DNA of 64,000 nt, from positions 795,998 through 859,997 of the forward strand of contig JAJEKV010000028.1 in assembly GCA_021234155.1 (NCBI GenBank), in the 5' to 3' direction. The position numbers and the translations under genes were made by a program. A model generated the notes under the pieces. The model saw only the letters and a program-made list of their open reading frames with translations, ran no database searches and was not told the origin of the DNA. Each line of letters opens with the position of its first letter. Within the stretch, counting starts at the first letter, position 1. The stretch comes from Isoetes taiwanensis. Taxonomy: Eukaryota > Streptophyta > Lycopodiopsida > Isoetales > Isoetaceae. This document shows, piece by piece, positions 63,835 through 64,000 of the stretch.

Positions 63835-64000
63835 GATCACTAATGGCGTAGAGCAGAGGGACTAAGAATAGGGAGGAACCCACCAAAGGAAAAGGGTAAA
63901 TGACCGAAGAACCCCGGCCTATAATAGTTAGGAGGACCCTCGTCAGCGAGTCATAAACGAAGCAACTGAGGGCTTAACAACCTCCATCCTCGCCCTGAGA

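Larger units (their letters stand above)
41315..64000. repeat. Right palindrome arm: readable plant nuclear DNA
   Basis: This is the clean partner of the left arm. It carries an intact intron-containing GPT gene, microsatellites, and remnants of LINE and Ty1/copia elements whose motifs are still legible. It extends to the window edge and must continue beyond it, because the left arm has about 24 kb more sequence without a partner here. Annotation of the locus should rest on this arm. Confidence 0.9.

Noticed and set aside
24000-64000. A real foldback transposon or ancient inverted duplication
   Set aside because: Not excluded, but damage is uniform and deletion-heavy, repeats are corrupted identically and exact islands have abrupt edges. 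No terminal features or target-site duplications were seen.

Overview
The window reads as nuclear DNA from a land plant. Its one intact gene encodes a plastid glucose-6-phosphate/phosphate translocator, split by four GT-AG introns. It is surrounded by decayed Ty1/copia and LINE retrotransposon fragments typical of plant intergenic DNA. A large, TE-rich genome such as a gymnosperm's would fit, but the sequence alone does not fix the taxon.

The dominant feature is structural. The window folds back on itself at about 41,294. Positions 41,315-64,000 (right arm) are readable plant DNA. Positions about 24,000-41,273 (left arm) are a heavily corrupted reverse-complement copy of that same DNA, and positions 1 to about 24,000 continue the left arm as the copy of sequence lying beyond the right edge of the window. 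I aligned the arms by eye at many points: the fold, GPT exons 1-4, the GPT leader, a (GT)n tract, a LINE region, copia reverse transcriptase, and points near 61.7 kb and 63.9 kb. The left arm is about 0.76 times the length of the right arm. It is indel-rich in exons, introns and intergenic DNA alike, is enriched in words such as gccgcc, cgcc and cagtc, and carries almost no intact reading frames. Short islands are exact, including 63 bp at 31,214-31,276 and 38 bp at 39,265-39,302. This fits an uncorrected fold-back (template plus complement) long read joined into an assembly better than an evolved inverted duplication.

Right arm layout: 46-bp tandem repeats just past the fold (41.36-41.51 kb); the GPT gene on the minus strand (42,061-43,894, 414 codons, five coding exons) with an AATAAA signal downstream; LINE reverse-transcriptase remnants on the minus strand (46.9-47.1, 48.5-49.4 and 54.9-55.6 kb); a minus-strand Ty1/copia pol remnant in two pieces (54.85-54.29 and 51.18-50.02 kb) separated by about 3.1 kb; a possible tRNA-derived SINE-like segment (61.8-62.1 kb); and one unrecognised short ORF near the right end. 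Long stretches between hold nothing I can name. The left arm repeats these features in reverse order in corrupted form. No bacterial operon, phage, CRISPR array or defence system is present; the bacterial-looking word content of the left arm is not matched by any recognisable protein.
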